This document shows positions 1 to 9,265 of a DNA stretch of 64,000 nt, in pieces. The position numbers and the translations under genes are program-made. The notes beneath the pieces are model-generated. The model was not told the DNA's origin, made no database searches, and saw only the letters and a program-made list of their open reading frames with translations. The first letter of the stretch is position 1, and each line of letters begins with the position of its first letter. The stretch is from Burkholderiaceae bacterium (lineage in GTDB: Bacteria; Pseudomonadota; Gammaproteobacteria; Burkholderiales; Burkholderiaceae_C), in assembly GCA_024235855.1 (NCBI GenBank), contig JACKLN010000015.1, positions 1 to 64,000 on the forward strand, written 5' to 3'.

Positions 1-449
1 AGACTGGTCAGCACTATCCCGGATAGGGGCGCAACGTTCGTGTCTGCCAAGACACTGAAGGTCCCGTCAGCCGACCAATTGCGCGCGAAGAATGCAGGTG
101 GCGACCCGGCTACGCGGTCCCGAACGATCGTCTGCCCGAGGTCGTTCAACTGCACCGAGGCATACGTGCGCGACAGACTCGGCGCAAAGGTGATCCTCCT
201 CGCCGGGAGCGCATCGCCGAGGAGCACGACGCCGGAACCGGTGCCCGATGAGGCCGTCAGCGTCGCGCCGAAGGCAATGTCCCCGGCTCCGTTTATGGAA
301 GCCTCGAAGCTGATCGACGACAAAGTGTCGCCGCTGCTGAGGGTGTCGCCGTTGCTGGCGAGCAGGCGGAAGATGGAATCCGCGGTTGCCGGCGCCATGC
401 CGGCTAGACACAAGAGGGCGGCCGCACATCGCATGTGCATTGCTAGCAT
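1..449 (-). CDS. Secreted NxxGxxxF-repeat protein, 3' end beyond window
   Basis: The reading frame is open from an ATG at 449 to the left edge, so only the first ~149 residues are seen. The start has a GGGAGG Shine-Dalgarno sequence six bases upstream. The N-terminus is a clear signal peptide (hydrophobic stretch around CAAALLCLAG, cleavage near ATA-DS). The mature part contains the motif NGAGDIAF and a degenerate second copy (NDLGQTIV), matching the NxxGxxxF tandem-repeat family whose members usually end in a PEP-CTERM sorting signal; the C-terminus that would prove this is missing. Alternative in-frame ATGs lie 9 and 15 bases downstream. Longer ORFs in other frames here are shadows. Function unknown; an exported surface or matrix protein is the likely class. 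Confidence 0.75.
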   Translation of the reverse strand, partial: MLAMHMRCAAALLCLAGMAPATADSIFRLLASNGDTLSSGDTLSSISFEASINGAGDIAFGATLTASSGTGSGVVLLGDALPARRITFAPSLSRTYASVQLNDLGQTIVRDRVAGSPPAFFARNWSADGTFSVLADTNVAPLSGIVLTS

Positions 450-937
450 CGAGTCCTCCCTTGTGAAAAAGACTTGGACGGCGGCCAATCGCACGCCGCG
501 CCAGTTCCGATAGCTTCTTCGCTTACGGTCAAATTACTTGAACTGCCTTGCGAACACAAGCGACCTCGACGCTGAACGCGACGCAATCGACCATCAGAGC
601 GTACCGCAACTACTTAAATTTGGGGAGGAGGCGCATAGGTGTTCAAACGCCCCCCGCAAAGCCCGACGACTGGGCCGCGACCAGCCACGACTGGCGAGGA
701 CGGGCGAGGACCGGATGTCTGCGACAGCGAGACCGTGGCTGCGGCGCCCATTCAGACCCCCTCGCCGCTTTCACTGGGGCTCGTCCGGTGACTGCGAGGC
801 TGCCCGACCGGCGGCTTCAGGCCGGCAATATTAGGACTGCCTACATCTCTTCAGGGTCGTGAGCAGACATACGGCGTACTGCCCGTCAGCAGACAACGGG
901 CGTCGTCGTTTTCCGCAAGGCAGGGCACCGCTCCCGA
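450..937. other. Gene-free stretch
   Basis: No convincing gene lies in these ~490 bases. Two overlapping rightward ORFs of about 100 codons (from 538 and 548) have arginine-rich low-complexity translations without family resemblance and no good start signal, so I treat them as chance. The left half has visibly more A+T (for example around 520-620) than the rest of the window and may hold the promoter of the leftward secreted-protein gene. A small inverted repeat sits near 881-901. Confidence 0.6.
881..901. terminator. Weak hairpin downstream of the EamA permease gene
   Basis: A 6-bp perfect stem (GCCCGT / ACGGGC) with a 9-base loop lies 37 bases beyond the EamA stop codon. A short T run follows at 908-913 on the + strand, but on the minus strand, where the permease is transcribed, no U tract follows. 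It may be a weak terminator or chance. Confidence 0.3.
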
Positions 938-1858
938 TCAATCGGCCATCGTGTCCGCCGCCACCGTCGGCGGGGGCTTCTGCCCGCGCAGGTTCAGCCA
1001 CGCGCTTGCCGCGCCGGCCACCGCGATGATGCCCATGCCCAGCCAGCCGAAGGCGTCCGGCAGTCGCCCGAAGACGATGAAGCCGGCCAGCGTGGCCGAG
1101 GCGATCTGCGTGTAGACGAAGGGCATCAGCGTCGACGCCGGCGCCATGCCCAGGGCCAGGATCAGCATCAGGTGCCCGGCGGTGCCGGCCAGGCCAGCGA
1201 GGACCATCACGCCCCAGGTCAGCGCGTCGGCCTGCGCCAGGGCACCGGCCGCGTCGATGGGACTGGCCCACAGCACCGGCAGCACGATGGCGGTGCCCAC
1301 GGCGCCGGTCCAGAAGTGGGTGACCAGGGGGTCCTCGTGCCCGGCCAGGCGGCTGGTCAGCACCTGGAAACTGGCGTAGCTGCAGGCGCAGGCCAGCGGG
1401 TACAGCACCTCCCAGCCGAAGATGCCGGCACCCGGGCGGATGACCACCAGCGCGCCGCCGAAGGCCAGCGCCACCAGCGCCCAACGCAGGCGCGACACGC
1501 GCTCCTTCAGCAGCCACGCGGCCAGCAGCGTCACCAGCACCGGCGTGAGCATGTTGATGGCCGTGAACTCGGCCACCGGCACGTGCTGCAGGCCGAAGAA
1601 GCTGAAGGCGCTGGTGGTCAGCAGCAGGGCCCCGCGCAGCAACTGGAAACCGACGCGTTGCGGACGGAAGCCGCGCCGGCGGTCCAGCGCCAGCCACACG
1701 GCCATCATCACCGCCTGCGTGGCGTAGCGCCAGGCCAGCACCGCCAGCACCGGCACGAAGGCGCCGATCCAGCGCACCGCGGTGTCGAGCACGGCGAAGG
1801 ACACCCCCATCGCCACGATGAGCGCGATGCCCAGCAGCGGGTGCGCAGCGGCGGGCAC
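938..1858 (-). CDS. EamA-family (DMT superfamily) permease
   Basis: This 306-residue integral membrane protein has about ten hydrophobic segments arranged as two EamA repeats, the usual size and design of drug/metabolite transporters. Conserved-looking stretches include FSFFGLQHVPVAEFTAIN in the first repeat and PFVYTQIASATLAGFIVFG in the second. The start is taken as GTG at 1858, two bases after the upstream phosphatase stop; the frame stays open far upstream, but that part is a shadow of the phosphatase gene. It is probably co-transcribed with the PHP phosphatase and the lol genes. Substrate unknown: EamA proteins export amino acids, metabolites or other small molecules, and nothing here narrows it down. 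Confidence 0.85.
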   Translation of the reverse strand: MPAAAHPLLGIALIVAMGVSFAVLDTAVRWIGAFVPVLAVLAWRYATQAVMMAVWLALDRRRGFRPQRVGFQLLRGALLLTTSAFSFFGLQHVPVAEFTAINMLTPVLVTLLAAWLLKERVSRLRWALVALAFGGALVVIRPGAGIFGWEVLYPLACACSYASFQVLTSRLAGHEDPLVTHFWTGAVGTAIVLPVLWASPIDAAGALAQADALTWGVMVLAGLAGTAGHLMLILALGMAPASTLMPFVYTQIASATLAGFIVFGRLPDAFGWLGMGIIAVAGAASAWLNLRGQKPPPTVAADTMAD

Positions 1859-1860
1859 GG

Positions 1861-2730
1861 TCAGGCGGCCTGGACGCGGTGGCGCAGCGCCAGCCACACC
1901 GGGTCCAGCCGACCGGGCAGGTCGGGCAGGGCGCCGAGATCGGTGCGGCTTTCGACCGGGTCGTGGAAGTCGCTGCCGCGCGAGGCCAGCAGGCCGAACT
2001 CCTGCGCCATGCCGGCGTAGACCACGCGTTCGGGTTCGCTGTGCGCCCCGACCATGACCTCCACGCCGCGACCGCCCAGCGTGCGGAAGGCGTCGAAGAG
2101 CGCGAACTCCTCGGTGGGCGTGAAGCGGTAGCGCGCCGGATGCGCGATGACCGCGATGCCGCCGGCACCCTGGATCCAGCCCACGGCTTCGGTCAGCGTG
2201 GCCCACCGGTGCGGCACGAAGCCGGGCTTGCCTTCCACCAGGAAACGGCGGAACACCTCGTGCGTGTCGGCGCAGACACCACGCTCCACCAGCCATCTGC
2301 CGAAGTGCGTGCGCGAGATCAGCTCGGGATTGCCGGCGTACTGCAGCGCGCCTTCGTAGGCGCCGGGGATGCCCACGCGCGCCAGGTCCTCGGCCATGCG
2401 GCGGGCGCGCTCGCCGCGGCCGCCGCGGGTGCGCGCCAGGCCGGTTTGCAGGTTCGCATCGTCCGGGTCCACGCCCAGGCCGACCACGTGCACGGACTGC
2501 CCGGCAAAACTCACCGAGATCTCCACGCCGCAGAGGTACGCCAGGCCCAGTCCCAGCGCGGCATCGCGAGCGGCGTGCTGGCCACCGAGCTCGTCGTGGT
2601 CGGTCAGCGCCCAGAGCTCGACGCCCGCCGCGTGTGCGCGCGCGGCCAGCGCCGCGGGCGACAGCGTGCCGTCCGACACCGTCGAGTGGCTGTGCAGGTC
2701 GGCGTTGGTGAGGTGGTGGATGTCGGCCAC
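1861..2730 (-). CDS. PHP-domain 3',5'-nucleoside bisphosphate phosphatase (RNase AM type)
   Basis: A 289-residue PHP phosphoesterase. Metal-binding motifs are in place: DLHSHSTVSDG near the N-terminus, LTDHDELGG around residue 40, IAHPARY around 195 and RGSDFHDP near 250. The family (YciV/TrpH, RNase AM) releases phosphate from 3',5'-bisphosphonucleotides and degrades short RNA from the 5' end. The start is GTG at 2730, 15 bases after the lolD stop, with no strong ribosome-binding site; translation may depend on the upstream gene. It sits between lolD and the EamA permease in a leftward run. The assignment rests on motifs and length; the exact substrate is inferred from the family. Confidence 0.85.
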   Translation of the reverse strand: MADIHHLTNADLHSHSTVSDGTLSPAALAARAHAAGVELWALTDHDELGGQHAARDAALGLGLAYLCGVEISVSFAGQSVHVVGLGVDPDDANLQTGLARTRGGRGERARRMAEDLARVGIPGAYEGALQYAGNPELISRTHFGRWLVERGVCADTHEVFRRFLVEGKPGFVPHRWATLTEAVGWIQGAGGIAVIAHPARYRFTPTEEFALFDAFRTLGGRGVEVMVGAHSEPERVVYAGMAQEFGLLASRGSDFHDPVESRTDLGALPDLPGRLDPVWLALRHRVQAA

Positions 2731-2745
2731 GGCGTGCGAACCCGC

Positions 2746-3406
<661 letters not shown>

Positions 3407-3414
<8 letters not shown>

Positions 3415-4660
3415 AGCGGAGCGCCTCGGCCGGGTTGACGCGGCTGGCCCGCCAGCTGGGGTACAGCGTGGCCAGGAAGGCCAGCACCAGCGCGATCACC
3501 GCGATCGGCACGATGTCCGACGCCAGCGGTTCGCTGGGCAGGCGCGTGATCAGGTACAGGCTGCCGGGCAGGAAGGCCACGCCCAGTGCGCGTTCGATGG
3601 CCGGCACGATGACGTCGATGTTGAAGGCCACCAGCAGCCCCAGGGCCACGCCGGTGAGCGTGCCGATGACGCCGCTGACGGCACCCTGCACGACGAAGAT
3701 GCCCATCACCGAACGTGGGCTGGCGCCCAGCGTGCGCAGGATGGCGATGTCGGCGCGCTTGTCGGTCACCGTCATCACCAGCGTGGACACCAGGTTGAAG
3801 GCCGCCACCGCGACGATCAGCGTCAGGATGATGAACATCATGCGCTTCTCCAGCTGCACGGCGTCGAACCAGACGCGGTTGGTGCGCGTCCAATCGCGCA
3901 CCAGCAGCCCGGCGGGCAGGGTGTTGGCCAGCTGAGCCGCCACCGCCGGGGCGCGGTGCACGTCGGCCAGCCGCAGCTGCACGCCGGTGGCGCCGCCGGT
4001 GCGGAAGAAGCGCGCGGCATCCTCCAGGTGGATCAGCGCCAGCGTGCTGTCGTACTCGTAGTGGCCGGAATCGAAGGTGCCTGCCACGGTGAAGGTCTTC
4101 AGCCGCGGTGCCATGCCCGCCGGCGTGACCGTGCCACCCGGGCCGTACAGCGTGACCGCATCGCCCTCGCGCGCGCCCAGCTGCCGCGCCAGCTCGTGGC
4201 CGAGCACGATCTGCCAGGCGCCGGGCTGCAGCCGGGCCATCAGGCCGGCGCGCTGCGCGGCCAGCGGCGTCACGGCGGCTTCCTCGGCCGGGTCGATGCC
4301 GCGCACCACGGCGCCGCGGATGGCGTCGCCGCGCGACAGCAGACCCTGTGCGGCCACGAAGGGTGCCGCACCCTGGACATCGGGCACCTGGCGCGCCAGC
4401 TGCGCGGTGGCCCGCCAGTCGTCCAGCGCCTCGCCATGGGCGTCGAGGACTTCCACGTGCGCGATCACGCTGAGCATGCGGTCGCGCACCTCCTTCTGGA
4501 AGCCGTTCATCACCGACAGCACGATGATCAGCGCCGCCACGCCCAGCGCAATGCCGAACATCGACACGCCGGAGATGAAGGAGATGAAGCCGTTGCGCCG
4601 CCCGGCACGGCCGCTGCGCACGTACCGCCAGCCGACCTGCCATTCGTAGGGCGAATTCAT
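3407..4660 (-). CDS. lolC: Lipoprotein-releasing transmembrane subunit LolC/LolE
   Basis: A 417-residue protein with an N-terminal transmembrane helix (FISFISGVSMFGIALGVAA), a large periplasmic domain (~50-270) and three C-terminal helices ending in the conserved tail ASRVNPAEALRYE. It is the membrane partner of LolD. The ATG at 4660 begins MNSPYEWQVGWRYVR, the normal family N-terminus, so upstream extensions of the frame are not coding. With a single membrane gene beside lolD, this could act as a LolC/LolE hybrid (LolF-like homodimer), unless a second subunit lies elsewhere. It diverges from rpfE across 61 bases. Confidence 0.92.
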
Positions 4661-4721
4661 TGGGCGCGATGTTATCGCCGGCGCCGGCCGACACCGGGGC
4701 ACCGGGATAATCGGTGCTCCG

Positions 4722-5648
4722 ATGCACCTGCTGATCCCCTTCGCCGCGCCGTTGTCCGACGGCGGCCGACACGCGCTGACCACCCTCGATCTGCCGCAGC
4801 TGGCGGGCCTGCTGTCCACCGCCGGCGCGCCGGTGCTGGACAGCGCCGACGAGACCAGCCTCAGCCCGCCGCACGAGCGCGCCCTGGCACGGGTGCTGGG
4901 CCTGGCCGGCACCGACGGCGGCCTGCCCTGGGCCGCCTGGCACGCCGCGCAGGACGGCGTCAACGTGGCCAGCCCGCCCGACCTCTGCTGGGGCCTGCTG
5001 ACCCCCGGGCACTGGCACCTGGGCACCGACCAGGTCACGATGCTGGATCCGGACGAGCTCGGCCTGGACGAGGCGGCCTCGCGCGCGCTGCTCGACGCCG
5101 TGCACGATCTGTTCGAGAGCGAAGGCTTCCTGCTCGTCTACGGCGCGCCGACGCGCTGGTACCTGGCGCACGAATCGCTGGCCCAGCTGGCCACCGCGTC
5201 GCCCGACCGCGTGATCGGCCGCAACGTCGACCCCTGGCTGCCACCGTCCCGTGACGCCCGCCTGTGGCGCCGGCTGCAGAACGAGGTGCAGATGCGCCTG
5301 CACACGCACCCGCTGAACGCCGCGCGCGAGGCGCAGGGCCTGCTGCCGGTCAACAGCCTGTGGCTCAGCGGCTGCGGTGTGCGCCAGGTGCCGAGCCGGC
5401 CCGAAGACCTGGTGGTCGACGACCGCCTGCGCCGCCCCGCGCTGGCCGAGGACTGGGCCACCTGGCTCGACACCTGGCGCGCACTGGATGCCGGCCCGGT
5501 CGCCGCGCTGCGCGGCCGGTCGGCCACGCTGACCCTCTGCGGTGAACGCACCGCCGCCACCTGGACGCTGACCCCGCCGGGTGCCTGGCAGCGGCTGGTG
5601 GCCCGCTGGCGCCGCACCGATGTACGTGCCCTGCTGGAGGCGCTGTGA
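4722..5648 (+). CDS. rpfE: RpfE-type regulatory protein, linked to recJ
   Basis: A 308-residue cytosolic protein recognised as the RpfE type, a family related to cofactor-independent phosphoglycerate mutase-like proteins and usually found directly before recJ in beta- and gammaproteobacteria. Its residues GAPTRWYLAHESLAQLATAS and the HTHPLNAAREAQGLLPVNSLWLSG region (two adjoining conserved stretches around 150-220) fit the family. Its stop codon overlaps the recJ start. No other rpf genes (rpfF, rpfC, rpfG) are present, so a role in DSF quorum sensing is not indicated. The biochemical function is not established; the name reflects family membership only. Confidence 0.8.
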   Translation: MHLLIPFAAPLSDGGRHALTTLDLPQLAGLLSTAGAPVLDSADETSLSPPHERALARVLGLAGTDGGLPWAAWHAAQDGVNVASPPDLCWGLLTPGHWHLGTDQVTMLDPDELGLDEAASRALLDAVHDLFESEGFLLVYGAPTRWYLAHESLAQLATASPDRVIGRNVDPWLPPSRDARLWRRLQNEVQMRLHTHPLNAAREAQGLLPVNSLWLSGCGVRQVPSRPEDLVVDDRLRRPALAEDWATWLDTWRALDAGPVAALRGRSATLTLCGERTAATWTLTPPGAWQRLVARWRRTDVRALLEAL

Positions 5649-7384
5649 TGCAGATCCAGACCCGAGACGTGCCGCCCCGCGCGGCCTGGGCGCTGGAGCA
5701 GTCCGGCGTGCACCCCTTGCTGGCCCGCCTGCTGGCCGCCCGCGGCGTACGCGCACCGGAGGAACTGGACGACGGCCTGGCCCGGCTGCTGCCGCCAGAC
5801 ACCCTGCACGGCAGCGCGGCCGCCGCGCGCCTGCTGGCCGACGCCGTGCAGGCCGGCCGCCGCATCTGCGTGGTGGCCGACTACGACTGCGACGGCGCCA
5901 CCGCCTGCGCCGTGGCCCTGCGCGGCCTGCGCCTGCTGGGCGCCGACCCGAAGAACCTGGGTTATGTCGTGCCCGACCGCGCCGTGCACGGCTACGGCCT
6001 GACGCCGGCCATCGTGGACCTGGCGCTGGTACAGCGGCCCGACCTGCTGGTGACCGTGGACAACGGCATCGCCAGCCTGGCCGGCGTGGCGCACGCGCGC
6101 GCCGCCGGCCTGCAGGTGCTGGTGACCGACCACCACCTCCCCGCACGCGAGGGCGACGCCGTGGTGTTGCCCGAGGCCGACGTCATCGTCAACCCGAACC
6201 AGCCGGACTGCGGTTTCGAGAGCAAGGCCCTGGCCGGCGTGGGCGTGATGTTCTACGTGCTGCTGGCCACGCGCGCCGAGCTGCGGGCGCGCGGCGTCTT
6301 CGATGCCGCCAGCCAGCCGCGCATCGATGCGCTGCTGGACCTCGTCGCCCTGGGCACCGTGGCCGACGTGGTGAAGCTCGACGCCAACAACCGCCGCCTG
6401 GTGGCCCAGGGCCTGCGGCGCATCCGCCAGGGGCGCCTGCAGCCGGGCGTGGCGGCGCTGTTCGCCGCCGCGGGCCGCGACCCGGCGCGGGCCTCGGCCT
6501 TCGACTTCGGCTTCGCGCTCGGCCCACGCATCAACGCGGCGGGGCGGCTGTCCGACATGACGCTGGGCATCGAATGCCTGAGCACCGACGATGCCGCGCG
6601 CGCCGGCGAACTGGCCACGCTGCTGGACCGCATCAACCGCGAGCGGCGCGAGGTCGAGGCCGGCATGCGCGAGCAGGCCGAGGCGCAGCTCGAGCAGTGG
6701 GCAGCGGCCGAAGACGACCCGCGTCCGGCGCTGGCGCTGTTCGACCCCGGGTTCCACGAGGGCGTGGTCGGCATCGTGGCCGGCCGGCTGAAGGACCGGC
6801 TGCACCGGCCGACCTTCGTCTTCGCCCGCGGCGCCGATGGCCATCTCAAGGGCTCCGGCCGCTCCATCCCCGGCTTCCACCTGCGCGACGCGCTGGACCT
6901 CGTGGCCAAGCGCCACCCCGGCGTGCTGCTGCGCTTCGGCGGCCACGCCATGGCGGCCGGCTGCACGATCGACGAGGCCGCGTTCCCGACCTTCGACGCC
7001 GCCTTCCAGGCCGTGGCGGCGGAGTGGCTGGACGCCGCCGCGCTGACCCGCACGCTGCGCACCGACGGTCCGCTGGCCGTCCAGTGGTTCAACCCGGAGA
7101 CGGCGCAGCTGCTGGACGCGCAGGTCTGGGGCCAGGGCTTCGAGGCGCCGGTGTTCTGCGACGAGGTGGAGGTGCTGCAGCAGCGCCTGGTGGGCGAGAA
7201 GCACCTGAAGCTGCGCGTGCGCCACCAGGGCGCGCTGCGCGACGCCATCTGGTTCGGCCATGCCGAACCGGTGCCCGAGCGCGTGCGCCTGGCCTGGCGC
7301 CTGTCGCTGGACGAGTGGCAGGGCCGGCAGCGCGTGCAGATGGTGGTGGAGACGGCGGTGGCGTCCGCGCAACCGGCCGGTTGA
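5648..7384 (+). CDS. recJ: Single-stranded-DNA-specific 5'-3' exonuclease RecJ
   Basis: A 578-residue protein with the full RecJ set: DHH motifs VVADYDCDGATA (~75-85), VTVDNGIAS, VTDHHLPA, the LGTVADVV and GPRINAAGRLSDM motifs, then the DHHA1 part with GFHEGVVGIVAGRLKDR, KGSGRSIPGFHLRDAL and FGGHAMAAG, and a C-terminal OB-like domain. RecJ degrades single-stranded DNA from the 5' end in recombination and mismatch or base-excision repair. ATG at 5648 overlaps the rpfE stop by one base; a GTG three bases earlier would add one residue. The gene meets the convergent glutathione transferase gene with no spacer at all. Confidence 0.95.
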   Translation: MQIQTRDVPPRAAWALEQSGVHPLLARLLAARGVRAPEELDDGLARLLPPDTLHGSAAAARLLADAVQAGRRICVVADYDCDGATACAVALRGLRLLGADPKNLGYVVPDRAVHGYGLTPAIVDLALVQRPDLLVTVDNGIASLAGVAHARAAGLQVLVTDHHLPAREGDAVVLPEADVIVNPNQPDCGFESKALAGVGVMFYVLLATRAELRARGVFDAASQPRIDALLDLVALGTVADVVKLDANNRRLVAQGLRRIRQGRLQPGVAALFAAAGRDPARASAFDFGFALGPRINAAGRLSDMTLGIECLSTDDAARAGELATLLDRINRERREVEAGMREQAEAQLEQWAAAEDDPRPALALFDPGFHEGVVGIVAGRLKDRLHRPTFVFARGADGHLKGSGRSIPGFHLRDALDLVAKRHPGVLLRFGGHAMAAGCTIDEAAFPTFDAAFQAVAAEWLDAAALTRTLRTDGPLAVQWFNPETAQLLDAQVWGQGFEAPVFCDEVEVLQQRLVGEKHLKLRVRHQGALRDAIWFGHAEPVPERVRLAWRLSLDEWQGRQRVQMVVETAVASAQPAG

Positions 7385-8089
7385 TCAGGGCGCCGGCGGG
7401 ATCGCCAGGCCGCGCTGCACGGCCGGGCGGGCCACGAAGGCGGCCAGCACCCGCTGGACGTGGCCGAAGTCGTCAAAGCCGACGAGGTCACCCGCGCCAT
7501 AGAAGCCCACCAGGTTCCGCACCCAGGGCAGGATGGCGATGTCGGCGATGCCGTAGTCGTCCCCCAGCATCCAGGCCCTGCCGGCCAGCTGGCGGTCGAG
7601 CACGCCGAGCAGACGCCGCGACTCCGCCACGTAGCGGTCGCGCGGGCGCTTGTCTTCGACGTCCTTGCCGGCGAACTTGTGGAAGAAGCCCAGCTGGCCG
7701 AACATGGGCCCCACGCCACCCATCTGCCACATCACCCATTGCAGCGCTTCGTAGCGCTGCGCCACGTCGGTCGGCAGGAAGCGACCATGCTTGCCGGCCA
7801 GGTAGACCAGGATCGCGCCCGACTCGAACAGGGCCAGCGGTGCACCGCCGGGGCCGTCCGGGTCGATGATCGCGGGGATCTTGTTGTTCGGGAAGGTGGC
7901 CACGTATTCGGGCGACAGCTGGTCGTCGCGGCCGAAGTCGACGCGGTGCACCTCGTAGGGCACCCCCAGCTCCTCCAGCAGGATGGACACCTTCACGCCA
8001 TTGGGCGTGGGCAGCGAGTACAGCTGCAGCCGGTCCGGGTGGCGGGGCGGCCATTTGCGCGTGATGGCGAAGCGGGCGAGGGTGCTCAT
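7385..8089 (-). CDS. Glutathione S-transferase, YfcG/YghU-like
   Basis: A 234-residue thioredoxin-fold plus all-helical protein. The N-terminal LYSLPTPNGVKVSILLEELG carries the TPNG(V/H)K motif typical of the YfcG/YghU (nu-class) glutathione transferases, which act mainly as glutathione-dependent disulfide-bond reductases; ALFESGAILVYLA is the glutathione-binding ES motif. The C-terminal helical domain is complete (DDYGIADIAILPWVRN). The gene is convergent with recJ, its stop codon directly abutting that of recJ, and divergent from the sugar dehydrogenase gene. Nothing in the neighbourhood indicates a specific substrate. Confidence 0.88.
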   Translation of the reverse strand: MSTLARFAITRKWPPRHPDRLQLYSLPTPNGVKVSILLEELGVPYEVHRVDFGRDDQLSPEYVATFPNNKIPAIIDPDGPGGAPLALFESGAILVYLAGKHGRFLPTDVAQRYEALQWVMWQMGGVGPMFGQLGFFHKFAGKDVEDKRPRDRYVAESRRLLGVLDRQLAGRAWMLGDDYGIADIAILPWVRNLVGFYGAGDLVGFDDFGHVQRVLAAFVARPAVQRGLAIPPAP

Positions 8090-8157
8090 GGGGGCCGGAT
8101 GCTACGCATTGCCGCGGCGCACCGCAGGGGCTTGGCTTTGCGGGCAGCATCTCGGGC

Positions 8158-9240
8158 ATGACACGAACGATTGCCCTCCTGACGGCGGTTGCAGCGGCCT
8201 GGCTGGCGCAGCCCGCGGCCGCCCAGACCCTGGAAACCGTGGCCCGCGGCCTCGTCGAGCCCTGGGCCCTGGCCTTCGCGCCCGACGGGCGCATGCTGGT
8301 GACCGAACGTGCCGGCCGGCTGCGCGCCATTGGCCCCGACGGCCGCCCTGGCGAGCCCATCGAGGGCCTGCCGGCCATCGATGTCACCGGCCAGTGCGGC
8401 CTGCTGGACCTCGTGACCGGCCCCGACGGCTGGCTGTACTTCACCTATGCCGAGGCGGGTGACGGCGGCAACGGCACGGTGGCCGCCCGCGCCCGGCTGG
8501 ACGGCAACCGCCTGGCCGACGTGCAGGTGATCTTCCGCCAGACGCCGAAGATGGCCAGTCGGCTGCACTGCGGCTCGCGCATCGTCTTCGACCGCGACGG
8601 CCATCTTTTCATCGGCCTGGGTGATCGCTACACGGGCATGCAAGAGGCGCAGAACCCGGCCAACCACATCGGCAAGGTGGTGCGCGTCGCGCGTGACGGC
8701 AAGGCCCCGTCCGACAACCCCTTCGTCGGCCAGGCGGGTGCGGCGGCGGAGGTCTGGAGCCTTGGCCACCGCAACATCCAGGGTGCCGCGCTGCACCCGG
8801 CCACCGGCGCCCTGTGGGCGGTGGAGCACGGCCCGCAGGGGGGCGACGAGGTCAACGTGGTGCGGGCCGGCCTCAACTACGGCTGGCCATTGATCACCAC
8901 CGGCCGCAACTACGGCAGCGGCACGCGCATCGGCGAGGAAGGCCCCAAGGCCGGCTTCGAGCAGCCGCTCAGGCACTGGGTGCCGACGTCGATCGCGCCC
9001 AGCGGCCTGGCCTTCCTGACCAGCGACCGCTATCCCTCGTGGAAGGGCAGCCTGTTCATGGGTGCCCTGCGCGGCCAGGCCCTGGTGCGGCTGACGCTGG
9101 ACGGCGAGCGTGTCGTGGGCGAGGAGCGCTTGTTCGAGCGCGCGTCCATGCGTGTGCGCGACGTGCGCCAGGGGCCCGACGGCTGGCTGTACCTGGTGAC
9201 GGGCGGTAACGACGGGCGGGTGCTGCGCGTGAAGCCCTGA
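8158..9240 (+). CDS. PQQ-dependent aldose sugar dehydrogenase, YliI-like
   Basis: A 360-residue exported protein with signal peptide (cleavage near AAAQT) and a six-bladed propeller of the soluble glucose dehydrogenase family. Typical stretches are RGLVEPWALAFAPDGRMLVTE, GLLDLVTGPDGWLYFTY, SLGHRNIQGAALHP, AVEHGPQGGDEVN and NYGWPLITTG. The length matches E. coli YliI (Asd), which oxidises the C1 hydroxyl of aldoses with PQQ and calcium in the periplasm. No PQQ synthesis gene is in the window. Start ATG at 8158; the ribosome-binding site is weak. Confidence 0.87.
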   Translation: MTRTIALLTAVAAAWLAQPAAAQTLETVARGLVEPWALAFAPDGRMLVTERAGRLRAIGPDGRPGEPIEGLPAIDVTGQCGLLDLVTGPDGWLYFTYAEAGDGGNGTVAARARLDGNRLADVQVIFRQTPKMASRLHCGSRIVFDRDGHLFIGLGDRYTGMQEAQNPANHIGKVVRVARDGKAPSDNPFVGQAGAAAEVWSLGHRNIQGAALHPATGALWAVEHGPQGGDEVNVVRAGLNYGWPLITTGRNYGSGTRIGEEGPKAGFEQPLRHWVPTSIAPSGLAFLTSDRYPSWKGSLFMGALRGQALVRLTLDGERVVGEERLFERASMRVRDVRQGPDGWLYLVTGGNDGRVLRVKP

Positions 9241-9265
9241 CGCGGGTCAAGCCGCGGATGGCGCG

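Noticed and set aside
538..862. Two overlapping rightward ORFs near the left edge
   Set aside because: No good start signals, Arg-rich sequences and no recognisable domain; treated as non-coding.
4722..5648. RpfE considered as evidence of a DSF quorum-sensing locus
   Set aside because: No rpfF, rpfC or rpfG is present; RpfE-type genes are commonly linked to recJ without any DSF system.
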